Assembly: GCA_001430745.1 (NCBI GenBank) | Contig: KQ481993.1 | Location: 1,266,271-1,277,576 of the forward strand | Direction: 5' to 3' | Source: Auxenochlorella pyrenoidosa | Taxonomy: Eukaryota > Chlorophyta > Trebouxiophyceae > Chlorellales > Chlorellaceae | DNA: 11,306 nucleotides | In this document: piece by piece, positions 1 through 8,033 of the stretch | Layout of the letters: every line of letters begins with the position of its first letter | How positions within the stretch are numbered: position 1 is the stretch's first letter | Position numbers and translations under genes: made by a program | Notes under the pieces: generated by a model | The model's input: only the letters and a program-made list of their open reading frames with translations | Told to the model about the DNA's origin: nothing | Database searches by the model: none

Positions 1-17
1 TCTGCACCTGCATGCAG

Positions 18-308
18 CGAGCGGCCACCCTGGCAGCAGCGCCTACGGCGGCCGCGGCGGGCAATGCAGAGGCGGCGGCGGCTGCAGCGCAGGCAGAGGC
101 GGCGGCGCAGGGGCTTGCGCCGCAGCCCGCCAGCGGGGAAGATGCGGCGGCAGCAGAAGTCAGTGAGGCGGAGGACGACAGCTGGCGAAGCCTCTGGGAG
201 GACGAGGCGGCCCTTGCAAGCGTCTCATGGCTGGTGGAGCAGCTGGGCGGCAGCAAGCAGGGGGCGAGTGGCTGCGTCGCAGTGGCAGCGCAGGGGCCTG
301 CGCTGCAG
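18..308 (+). CDS. Possible Ala-rich coding exon of a gene entering from the left (partial)
   Basis: I do not recognise this protein. The reading frame is open from the AG at 16-17 to a stop at 372-374. The block begins directly after a TGCAG acceptor-like site, in phase 0, and could end at a CAG|GTGG donor-like site at 308/309, also phase 0. The translation is Ala/Glu/Gln-rich, then has an acidic stretch around 165-205 (EAEDDSW, WEDEAAL), then Gly/Ser-rich sequence. The first 35 codons resemble the block at 605-739: both start with the same GCGGCCACCCTGGC and both contain AEAAAQ followed by LAPQ or LALQ. That similarity is the main reason to treat it as coding. It could equally be a non-coding GC-rich repeat, since Ala-rich frames arise easily by chance in such DNA. 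Confidence 0.3.
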
Positions 309-604
309 GTGGCCGGCGGGGAGAAGGAAGGCGACGCAATACCGACAGCGGCAGCAACCGCTGCCTCATCCTAGCCCGCCGCAGCCGCTGCAGGCGCCAC
401 TGCCTGGGTCACCTCAGCCAGGGTGGCTGCTGCCTCCATCTGGCCGTGCAGAGGCCCGGCGTCCTCAGGCTCAACCACTACACCGGCGCATCACTCATCA
501 TTCAGAACTCACTGATGGCCAATCAGGCAAATATGCATGACGGGCGACAAGCCTGTGGTAGTGGTCGGCCTTGAGGCGCCAGGCCTCTGCACAGCCACAG
601 GCAG

Positions 605-739
605 GCGGCGGCCACCCTGGCGGACCTGGCCCACGAACAGACACCTGCATCGGCTGCGGCGGTCTACGAGGAGGCAGTGGTTGCTTCGGCCGTCAGTGGC
701 GTCCGGGCAGAGGCTGCGGCGCAGGAGCTTGCGCTGCAG
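605..739 (+). CDS. Possible second Ala-rich coding exon, diverged copy of the block at 18-122
   Basis: An open frame starts right after an AG at 603-604 (phase 0) and could end at a CAG|GTGGGG donor-like site at 739/740 (phase 0), giving 45 codons. It reads like an amphipathic helix-rich stretch (AAATLADLAHEQ near the start, AEAAAQELALQ at the end). Start, end and internal motifs match the block at 18-122, so a duplicated phase 0-0 exon is plausible. The same frame stays open to a stop at 1127-1129, but the later part is unremarkable. No known domain is recognisable and no next exon could be placed with confidence. Confidence 0.28.
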
Positions 740-1107
740 GTGGGGGAGAGCGCTTTGGTTGCGGCAGCCGGCACGGAGGATGGCTCGGGCAGCGAGGCCA
801 GAGACGGGTTACAGATGCAGGCGCAGGCACACACGCTGCCGCAGCTGCCGGTCGCGAGCACAGCAACAGCTGGCGCAGTGGAGATGCCCACTGCTGCGTT
901 CAAACCTGCCATGGGACCGCACTCCAGAGCATGCCTGCTGGCTGGGCTGCCAGAGCCCAGCAGTGCCTGCAGCTCCCGCTCCACTGGCGCTGGCACTGCG
1001 CGCTGTCATGTGCGGCAGATGTCGCACCCGGATGGCCCGCGGCCCTGGAGCGGGCAGCTGCAGGCCCGACTGAGCTGCCCGCGCCAGCGGCACCAGCTGC
1101 GCCTGCT
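740..1107. other. No gene identified (GC-rich, CTGCAG-rich)
   Basis: Overlapping frames on both strands are open here, but none shows a known motif or paired splice sites. The stretch is rich in CAG/CTG-containing words and leads into the palindrome at 1108. A reverse-strand TGTAA lies at 809-813, with no recognised gene to go with it. Confidence 0.4.
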
Positions 1108-1473
1108 GCCTGCTGCATGCAGATGCTGACGCCTGCACCGGAGCCAGCCGCGTCCGCGCATGCCTCAGCCAAATGATCGCTGGGCGATGGCGAGTGCGGC
1201 TTGCAGCCATCACACTTGGGCAGCAAATCGGCCGAGTTCCATTTCGCTGCCTGGTCAACGCCAGCAGGCGTGTCGCAGTCAGCTTGGCATTTACGCAGCT
1301 GAGCAACGACGTGCCTGTGGCGTCGACCAAGCAAAGAAATGAAACTCGGATGATTTGCTGCCCACATGTAAGGGCTGCAAGCCGCAGTCACCACCGTCCG
1401 GCGATCCGTTGGCTTAGGCATGCGCGGACGCGGCTGGCTCCGGTGCAGGCTTCAGCAACAGCATGCAGCAGGC
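1108..1473. repeat. Long imperfect palindrome (fold-back element), about 183-bp arms
   Basis: The left arm 1108-1290 matches the reverse complement of the right arm 1291-1473 almost end to end, around a centre at about 1290.5, with essentially no loop. Pairing is strongest near the outer ends: 1131-1170 pairs with 1411-1450 at 39 of 40 positions, including 35 in a row. Pairing is patchier towards the middle; I estimate about three quarters overall. Because of the symmetry, similar frames appear on both strands (1160-1342 plus and the complement of about 1291-1421). They differ mostly by amino-acid-changing substitutions, which argues against a protein. No flanking target-site duplication was evident. 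A fold-back or MITE-like insertion and a small-RNA-producing hairpin locus are the two main readings. Confidence 0.9.
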
Positions 1474-1542
1474 GATAAGTGCACTGCCCCTTCCAGTGAG
1501 CGCGCAGCGGCGCGCAGCTGGCAGCAGCGTATTGCGTGGAAG

Positions 1543-1632
1543 GGCAGGAAAGGCTGGCAGTGCCCTTGGACGGCATGCCGTCCGTGAATCACAATGGCAC
1601 GCCGTCCAAGGGCACTGCCAGCTATTCCTGCC
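1543..1632. repeat. Near-perfect 37-bp inverted repeat with 16-nt loop (possible small-RNA hairpin)
   Basis: Arm 1543-1579 and the reverse complement of 1596-1632 agree at 34 of 37 positions, including an unbroken run through GCTGGCAGTGCCCTTGGACGG that appears in both arms. The loop is 1580-1595. The transcript would fold into a 90-nt stem-loop of the size and mismatch pattern seen in miRNA precursors. It is too GC-rich and too long to be an ordinary bacterial-style terminator, and this is eukaryotic DNA. It lies 69 bp beyond the long palindrome. It may be a small inverted-repeat transposon remnant. The structure is certain; the function is unknown. Confidence 0.85.
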
Positions 1633-2460
1633 ATCGCTTTTTGAACGTGAGAGGGCTACATCAGGGCCGAGGCAGCAAGGGGCTTATTTCGGAGGGGCAG
1701 GCGGTGCAAGCTGTACTTGCAGCGCCAAACTGCAGCGGGGGTGCGAGCGCAGCGGCGCACACCTTGGACCCGGCTACGCGGCCATTCCAAGTGCTGTTGG
1801 CACCGGAGCGGGGACCTTCAGCAGGCAGGGCGGCATGTTGAGGGTGGGCCAAGACGGGTTGCAGCCACGATTAGCAGGCAAGGTTGCAGGGCCTGCTTCA
1901 GAACCCATGAGGCAGGCACAAAGAAGCAGGAACTATGGCGGCACCCCCAGAACTGCACCTCACCCAATACTCGCTCAACAACCCATAGGGCATCAGCACT
2001 TCAGGTTGAGTCTGTATATTGAGTGGTCAAAGTCACGGAGTGCACCCTGCAGGCACCCAAAATCACGTGCCATTTTCACCACTTCACCGCCACTTCACCG
2101 CCGACTGCCCCTGGCGCCACGGGCCACCTGCGCGCAATATGAGCTCGTCTCCGCGGCCTTGGGGGGCGCTGTGTGCCGTGAAGCACCGGATCGCAGGCCC
2201 CTGCTCCACGTTGCGCTCTGCCGAGGCGAGGTCTCGTGAAAACTTGGGCGGCGTGACCTCAGAGGCTGGATAACTCAAGCGAAGCCTTGGCAAGGCAATT
2301 GAAGCTGGCGCAATGCATGGGTGCGATCGCAGAGGGTGAATAATCAGCCTGCTGGCCGCGCTGGCAGGGCTTGCCTGCCCCTCTCCCTGTCTGCACGAGC
2401 TGCCCATCGCCTTTCTGCGTCCTTCCTCCACCTGTAAGACTGCGATAGGCTGCGTCTAGC
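1633..2460. other. Upstream region of the kinase-like gene, no gene identified
   Basis: A long plus-strand frame (1463-2239) crosses this stretch but also runs through the hairpin and has no recognisable motif, so I read it as chance. The sequence becomes less GC-rich around 1960-2060, with a TATA-like GTATATT at 2013-2019. A short repeat, CCACTTCACCG, occurs twice near 2080-2102. A plus-strand TGTAA is at about 2433-2437, just before the proposed start codon. Promoter and 5' UTR of the downstream gene probably lie here, but no defined element can be assigned. Confidence 0.45.
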
Positions 2461-5400
2461 ATGGAGCCGGGCCGGGTGAGCAGCCAGCGGTTGAACCCCA
2501 ACTTGCGCAGAGACTGGCAGCGCTCGGCCCTGTTGCCTGCATTTTTCGCATGCGTTGTGTAAGGCCTGACGGCGCAGCACGGGGCGGCGCAGGTCTGCGG
2601 AGAGGCAATTGACGTGCCAGCGCCCCCGCCTGCCCCGCCTGCCCCGCGCCAGCGCTCGCCCATGCTCTTCCCTGCAATGCAGACCACCCCAACATGGCTG
2701 CACCGGGCAGTGCCTCCTGAGCTACATGACAGCCACTACTGCGTGTCTGGTGCCGCCATCGAGCTCTGCGGCTCGCGGGAGAGCCTGCTGGCCCGCACAG
2801 TGGCACACCTGGTGAGCTGCAGTGCCGCTGCCTCCTGCCTCCTGGCTTTGAGACCCAGCAAAAGATAATGGGAATGTTCGGCTGCCAGATGCAGACACCC
2901 CTGAATTCGCTTTCAATATGCTCCACAGGCAGTAAGCTAACCAGCTCTCTGCCCTGGCTGGCCGCAAACTGCCCAGCACCCACCTCCTGCTCTCTCTCCC
3001 TGCTGCAGGGGCTGCCCGAGATGGACATTTTTGACTTATTTGACAGCCTGAACACCAAGAAGAACTTGAAGCAGTTCAGAGGTGGCCAGGCACACGTGTA
3101 CACGTGGTCTTGGACAAACTGTGACCTGCTCTCCGCCCGCCCCTCGTCGCCTCTCATCCCAGATGGCGCACCTGTGGCGTTCAAGCACATGATGCCGCCG
3201 GGAGTTGGCAGAAACTTCACACTGGTGAAGACTGAGGAGGACCATCAGAGGGCAGGCGAGCATGGAAGTTCAGGCGGCTCAGTGCATGCTGGCAGGCAGC
3301 GCAAGCAGCGCACCTTGAAAGGACAGAAGCAGGGTGCAGGCAATGCTTGCGCGTGCCCTGCCGTGCAGCTAGCCTGAGCAGTCTGCCATTACTGGTGCCA
3401 TGCTTTGGCCTGCAGCATAGGGCCAGCTACTGGCAATTCAAGCTTCTTCGTGCTGCCATGCCTTTAACTACCGCTTCCTTCCTCCTCAACCACCACTGCC
3501 CGCTGCCTGCCCTGGCTGCCTGCAGCGCGGCACTCCCAGCGCGCCTTGAGCCTTGAGCTCAACCTGCTGGACGCCTTCCATAGCAGAGGCTGTGGCGACC
3601 GCGTGGTCAAGCCCCTCGCCATGGTCTGCTCCCCAGGTGTCTTTTGTGCAGATGAAGAGAGCAGGAAGACGACTTGGTGGGAGGTGAGCTGTCAGTTTGC
3701 CTTGCGGGCTGCTTTCAGCACTGTCAGCTTGGGCCAATGTCTGCTTGCCCCGGCGGCGCGAACAGTTGTCGTTTCAGTTGGACCAGAACCAAATCCAGCG
3801 CGGGCTGCATCCTAATACCTGCATGTTGCCCGCTGCTCCCCTGCCGCAGCCCACTTATGGATACCTGATGCCCGCCTACCCGCGGGCTCTGTAAACAAGC
3901 TGATGGTGGACATCTGCCACCGGTGGGTGCCCCCTGCATCCGCACCTCTAGGTGTTGCGGCACCTCATGGACTGAGACTCAACGCGTGCAGCCTGCCGCC
4001 AGCCTGCGCCACGCCCTGATGGATGTGACAGCACTCAACGAGCCCACCATCTCAAGCCCCTCGCCTGGCAAAGTTTCCAGCTGGGCCGCCCTTTCTGCAC
4101 CCTGCTGCACCCAACGCTCTCGCACAAAGGCATGCGCCCTACCCCTGCAGGGCTCTGCCGCCCGAGGCCGGACAGCGGTTCCTGAACATGCAAACCCTGT
4201 CTTCAGAGTACAGCACCCTGCTGGGCGAGCTGCGGCGCTTCCACACCACGCCCGGCCTGCGGCTGCAGCTGCAGGACCTCACGGCCAACAACCTGCTCGT
4301 GGACGACAGCGGCCAGGAGATGCGCCTGCTGTTTGCCGACCCCGCCATGGCGCTACCCATCAGCGTGCTGCAGCGGCCCAACGCAGCGCGGTGAGTAATG
4401 CCTAAGCCGGGACAAAGCCGGCGGTGGCGCCTATTTCGCGCCTTTCCGTCTCCATGCTGGTGCTGCCAGCAGCACGGATTTACACTGGCCTCCAGCCGCC
4501 TGCGCATGCCCCCGTTGCTGCTCTCTTGTTGTGCTGCAGGCGCGATCAGATCCTGGGCACTTGGCTGTGGGGCTCTATGAAGGCGCGCAACGGCAGGTTT
4601 GACCCCACCGCCGACCTCTACTCCCTCTCCTTTGTGTTCGCCGAGGTGAGCAGGCAGCAAGGAGCCGCAGGGATGGCAGAAAGGGGTCGGTTGGTGCACG
4701 CATGCCTGCAAGTGGGCCGAGCCCTGGTGTTTGGTTCAACAGCAGAGGGCTGGCAGAAGAAGCATGCCTGCCGATGTGCAGGTGCGAGATGGAAGCGGGC
4801 TGCTGCCCACAGGGTGCCATCGCCCACAGCCCCCTTCCCTTGCCATGGCGACACCCGCAGATGTGGCTAGTGGCGGAGGGCGCCCCGTCCCCTGTTTTTG
4901 AGCTGATCCAGGAGAACCGCATGGATGTTGATAGGTAAGCGCCAGTGCAGCATGCCAACAGCTACTGCCAGGTTGCTGTCCTCTCCTGCTACCATAGCAG
5001 GCAGAGTCCTCGTGCCAGCCAGCCTGGTCAGTTGTGAAATCGACTGCTTTCTGGCCATTCGTCCAGCCGCAGTGCTGCCGCATCAAGAGGCTTGTCTGCC
5101 TTTGAACGAAGGGAACGTGCATGCAGGTGGTGCAAACTTGAGAGCATGTCTTTCCTTGCCCCTTGCAGGGCGCAGGGCGTGCGCTTTGTGCGCTCCCTGG
5201 TGGCCCAAGTGCTGCGCTCGCACCTCAACGCTGGCAGCATCTTCCCCCGCATGAAGCGCCACCTGCCGGTGAGGGGACATGCCCGGTGTCGCCCAGGTCA
5301 CGAGTGGGAATATGTTGCGGAGCAGGCCGTGATCGGAGCACAGCAAGCGCCACAGGCAGGCGGGGCTGGGCAGCTGGACAGCCACGGCATGGCTTGTGGC

Positions 5401-8033
5401 CAGCTCAACCCACCAGTCCTGCCTCTCTACCCTCACCACTCCCCCCCCGCGCAGGTGTCGTGGCTGGGCGCCTGGGCGCTGCTGATGGGCTTCCGCGACC
5501 ACCAGAACGAGGAGCAGATGCGGCTGGGGCTGCCCTGCCTGCGCCCTGGCGAGGAGGAGATGCTCGAGGTGGCGCAGCTGTGGGCGCGCGTCTGCGGCGC
5601 CGCAGAGGTGAATGGGCCTCAGGGGTGCAGGGCCAAGCACGGTGGGCCCCGGTTACACTCCAGCCCCACGCACCAGCGCGTGCGTGGCATGTAGCGGGAG
5701 GGCTGCAGGCCCTAGCTTGCAGTTGTTGTTTTCACCTTACTTGTCTTGATGGCTTTGCTCCCTGCCGCCTCTCACGCCTGCCCCCGCAGGACCTGCCCCA
5801 GGACGTGACTGAGGAGCAGGCGCTCTCGCCCGCCTGCCAGCCGCTGGTGGGCGACATGTGCCGCCTGCTGGCCCGCCTGCTGCAGCTGAGCCGGTTGGAG
5901 GCGGCGCCAGAGGTGGGCGGGCAGGGTGTTTGGGTGTTGGGCCGCCCCAGGACATGGCTAGCAGCTGTTTGGCTCTGATTCCGGTCTTTGATGGAACAAG
6001 TCCTTGCCTGTGTACAGGACCTCCAGCACGAAGAGTGCATACGCGGGCCTGTGGGTGCATTCCCAAAGCTCCCGCCTGCTGCCAACCCACCTGCCTGCCC
6101 CCTGCCCCCAGCCTCCTCCCCACCTAACCCCTCTCCTCCCCCCCCCACCCCACCCCTCCCAGGACCCCGACCTCAAGTGGCTGGCCGCCAACTTCATGGC
6201 CCTGAAGCACCCGCTGGTGGCGGCCACGAAGGCGCAGGTGTGGTGTGCCTGTTGTGCTGCTAGGGTCCACTGCAAGTGCCTCAAGTGGGCCGCCCTGCAC
6301 TGCATGGTGCCTGCCGCCTGCCTGCTCGCCCTCCTGGCCCCCCTCGCCCCACCACCCCACCCCCCACCCCACCCCACCCTGCCCTCGTCCTGCCCGCTAG
6401 CAGCCCCTGCTGCCCAGCTGCAGGAAGCAAACAGAGTTTTCGCTTGCTGCCGTATTGCCTCATGCCCATGCAGGGGGCGGCGGGCGCCGGCATCCCAGAG
6501 GGGCGATCCAAGGCCGTGGGCTGGTTGCATGCTGTGCAAGTAAGCATCCCGGGCACACGGGCCCCACCGCAGTGCTGCAATGCCGGCTCATGCTCCACAA
6601 GACTTTACCCGCACTACCCCTCTGCTCGTCGCCACTCCCCGCCCCTCCTCTTCCCTGCAGCGCGCCCAGTCGGCATGTGAGTATGCCGTCACATCAGAGC
6701 AGTTTTCGGCCGCGCTGATCAGGATCCGCGCTGAGCGGGAGCTGGAGCGCGGCATGCAGGCAGCAATGTGGAGCTGGTATCAGGGCATGGCTGCGCAGCT
6801 GCAGCCGGGCCAGCTGATGCCAGAGGCTGTGGCTGGACCCCTGCGGCAGTTGGCGGCCGCCGCTGGGGTGCAGGTTGTGTGGCCGCCGCCGGCTGCGGCC
6901 ACCGACGGCCAGGCGCACACACCAGCTGCTGCAGCTGCAACTCAGCAGGCGGACGAGCAGCATGGGAGCGATGAGGGCGCACCTGTGCTGCAAGGCCGGC
7001 CCAGCGTGCTGCAGGGCGCCGGGCAGCAGGCACAGCACCTACCGTCTGTGCAGCAGCGCCCCACTGTGGCAGGGCAGAAGCGCAAGGCTGCCGAGGTGCC
7101 AGCTGGCTGACGATGATTGCGGCAGAAGCAGCTGCGGCAGAGGCAGCAGACGGCCAGGTTGTTGTCGGCCTGCCGGGTGACATCGAGATGTGCAAGCAGT
7201 TTGCTATGCACACGGCAGATGCATTAGCAATCAGCCCAAGTGGGCGCAACCCCCTGGTGGAGGCTGCTGCAGGGCAGCCCCAGCGCGCCGGCTGCCTCCC
7301 CGCCCAAGCCGCCTGGCCCAGCGCCGGCTGCCTCCCCGCCAAAGCCGCCCGGCCCGGCGCCCACCTCCTCCAAGCCTGCTGGCTTGCCTCTTGCCTTGCA
7401 TGATGACCTCTCAAGTGGCACCTCTGGCAACGTTGCAGCCACCACCTTCACCCGCACGCCCGCCTCTGGTGGCGCCACCTCGCCAGCCAAGGCAGCGGCC
7501 TGTGAGACCAGCGCTGGCCCCTGCAGCAAGCGCCCGCGGCGGGGAGACTACAGCGGAGCGCTGCTAGCAGCAGGCGCAGCATTTCCAGCGCCGGCAGGGC
7601 CGTCTGCAGGCAGCGGCCCCAGCTTGCCTGCAGACGGGGGCAGTGGCGGGCAGCGGCCAGCTAGACCTGTTCCGGGCCATCACCTTGCCGGGTGAGGGGA
7701 GGGAAGGGTGGCTTTGGAACTGGTGGAGCAGCCTGTCAGCTTGGCACAGTTGTGGACCATGGCAGGTGCGCTGCCGTTGGCAACATGCCGGGCGCAGTGG
7801 GGTTCACTCGTGGCATGTGCCCGCTGTCATCTCAGTCCTGTGCAAACCAATCCAACAGAACCGTTGTCTTACCCCCGCCGCGTCCTGCAGAACTGGCTGA
7901 CCGCTGCCTGGCAGCCTGGGCACACACGGCCGGGGACAACGTGGCAGGCCGAGGGTCAGCAAGAACAGGAAGGACTAGCGAGGACAGCAAGGATGCAGTG
8001 CTGGGACGCTGCGATCTGCAATTGGTGAGCTAA
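2461..8033 (+). CDS. Divergent protein-kinase-like protein with long low-complexity C-terminal tail, 18 exons
   Basis: Exons: 2461-2475, 2683-2811, 3009-3120, 3163-3255, 3526-3683, 3850-3890, 4151-4390, 4540-4645, 4861-4934, 5169-5268, 5455-5607, 5790-5912, 6018-6050, 6163-6237, 6474-6539, 6661-7095, 7273-7691, 7766-8033. All phases agree, giving 879 residues. The ATG at 2461 has A at -3 and G at +4; ATGs at 2662 or 2677 are alternatives. N-lobe: degenerate Gly loop (GGQAHVY), VAFK with Lys codon 3183-3185, likely alpha-C Glu at 3555 (LSLELNLL). C-lobe: LQDLTANNLLVDD with Asp 4275 and Asn 4290, then FADPAMA in place of DFG (Asp 4338), GTWLWGSM, and TADLYSLSFVFAEM with alpha-F Asp 4613. After that come helical segments without recognised domains, then Gln/Ala/Pro/Ser-rich tail with KRK (about 7078-7086) and KRPRR (7528-7542), suggesting a nuclear site. 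HRD is LQD and DFG is DPA, so activity is uncertain; DPA also occurs in fructosamine-kinase/APH-type folds. Family and substrate are unknown. The first and last two exons are the least certain. Confidence 0.7.
3121..3162 (+). other. Candidate 42-nt mini-intron inside the kinase N-lobe
   Basis: The stretch starts GTGACC and ends CTCATCCCAG, with a pyrimidine-rich body. It is a multiple of three and has no stop, so retaining it also keeps frame and adds 14 residues. Removing it puts 16 residues, inclusive, from the Val of the Gly loop to the catalytic Lys, the same as in PKA (Val57 to Lys72). Retaining it makes that segment 30 residues. It is much shorter than the other introns of this gene. 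Confidence 0.5.
3256..3525 (+). other. Candidate GC-AG intron in the kinase-like gene
   Basis: The phase of the next exon (3526, needing one base from the left) is met by a donor CAG|GCGAGC at 3255/3256. That gives the continuous helix EEDHQRAARHSQRALSLELN across the junction. GC-AG introns are a known minor class in green algae. The only nearby GT in the right phase is GAA|GTTCAG at 3267/3268, a poorer donor match. Length 270 nt is normal here. Confidence 0.55.
6018..6050 (+). other. Candidate 33-nt microexon of the kinase-like gene
   Basis: An acceptor (TGTACAG at 6011-6017) and a donor (CCT|GTGGGT) frame 11 in-phase codons, DLQHEECIRGP, between exons that are themselves both phase 0. Including it splits a 250-nt gap into introns of 105 and 112 nt. 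Skipping it also keeps frame, so it may be a cassette exon or a false call. Confidence 0.45.
6130..6162 (-). other. G-rich tract (minus strand) at an intron end, potential G-quadruplex
   Basis: The plus strand is almost pure C with single A or T breaks up to the AG acceptor at 6161-6162; it includes a run of at least nine C. The minus strand, the template strand here, therefore carries several runs of four or more G. On the RNA it serves as an unusually C-rich polypyrimidine tract. Confidence 0.5.
6346..6379 (-). other. G-rich tract (minus strand) within an intron, potential G-quadruplex
   Basis: Within the intron 6238-6473 the plus strand is a CCCCA-type repeat with C runs of four to six. 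Read on the minus strand this gives at least four G runs of four or more separated by single bases, fitting the usual G-quadruplex pattern. Confidence 0.5.
7096..7272 (+). other. Intron whose retention would shorten the kinase-like protein
   Basis: A GAG|GTGCCA donor (7095/7096) and a CTGCTGCAG acceptor (7272) are both phase 0 and 177 nt apart, a typical length for this gene. Without splicing, translation stops at 7108-7110, just 12 nt past the donor, giving a protein of about 655 residues instead of 879. The splice is favoured because the downstream frame is long, coding-like and phase-matched, and because the first plus-strand TGTAA after the gene is not until 8236. The intron also contains an open frame from an ATG at 7113, left unassigned. 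Confidence 0.55.
7286..7357 (+). repeat. 36-bp tandem duplication in a coding exon (Pro-rich, 12-residue unit)
   Basis: Positions 7286-7321 and 7322-7357 are two adjacent copies differing at only a few bases. In the frame of the proposed penultimate exon each copy encodes a unit containing AASPPKPPGPAP. The period is a multiple of three and the frame is preserved, which supports coding here. PPKPP is the kind of proline-rich motif that can bind SH3 or WW domains, but that role is speculation. Confidence 0.85.

Noticed and set aside
519..523. CCAAT box followed by ATATGCAT
   Set aside because: It is a short motif with no start codon or gene assignable downstream, and similar CCAAT words occur elsewhere in the window (for example near 8117).
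1160..1421. Two similar open frames on opposite strands (MPQPNDR- and MPKPTDR-)
   Set aside because: They are the two arms of the palindrome read in mirror image. Substitutions between them are mostly amino-acid-changing, so there is no sign of protein selection.
1463..2239. 258-codon open frame on the plus strand
   Set aside because: It runs through the 90-nt hairpin, shows no motif, has no supporting splice sites and reads like random GC-rich sequence.
3891..4150. Apparent stop (CTG TAA) and frameshift breaking the kinase domain, with tempting fragments KLMVDICHR and VLRHLMD
   Set aside because: A GTAAAC donor at 3891 and a CTGCAG acceptor at 4150 join in phase, giving ALALPPEAGQRF and leading straight into the catalytic loop. 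The gene need not be a pseudogene, and the fragments fall in the intron and are probably chance.
7113..7403. 96-codon open frame beginning 3 nt after the stop at 7110
   Set aside because: Its first half is coding-like, but it lies in the proposed intron, has no domain, and its second half is in a different frame from the better supported exon 7273-7691.
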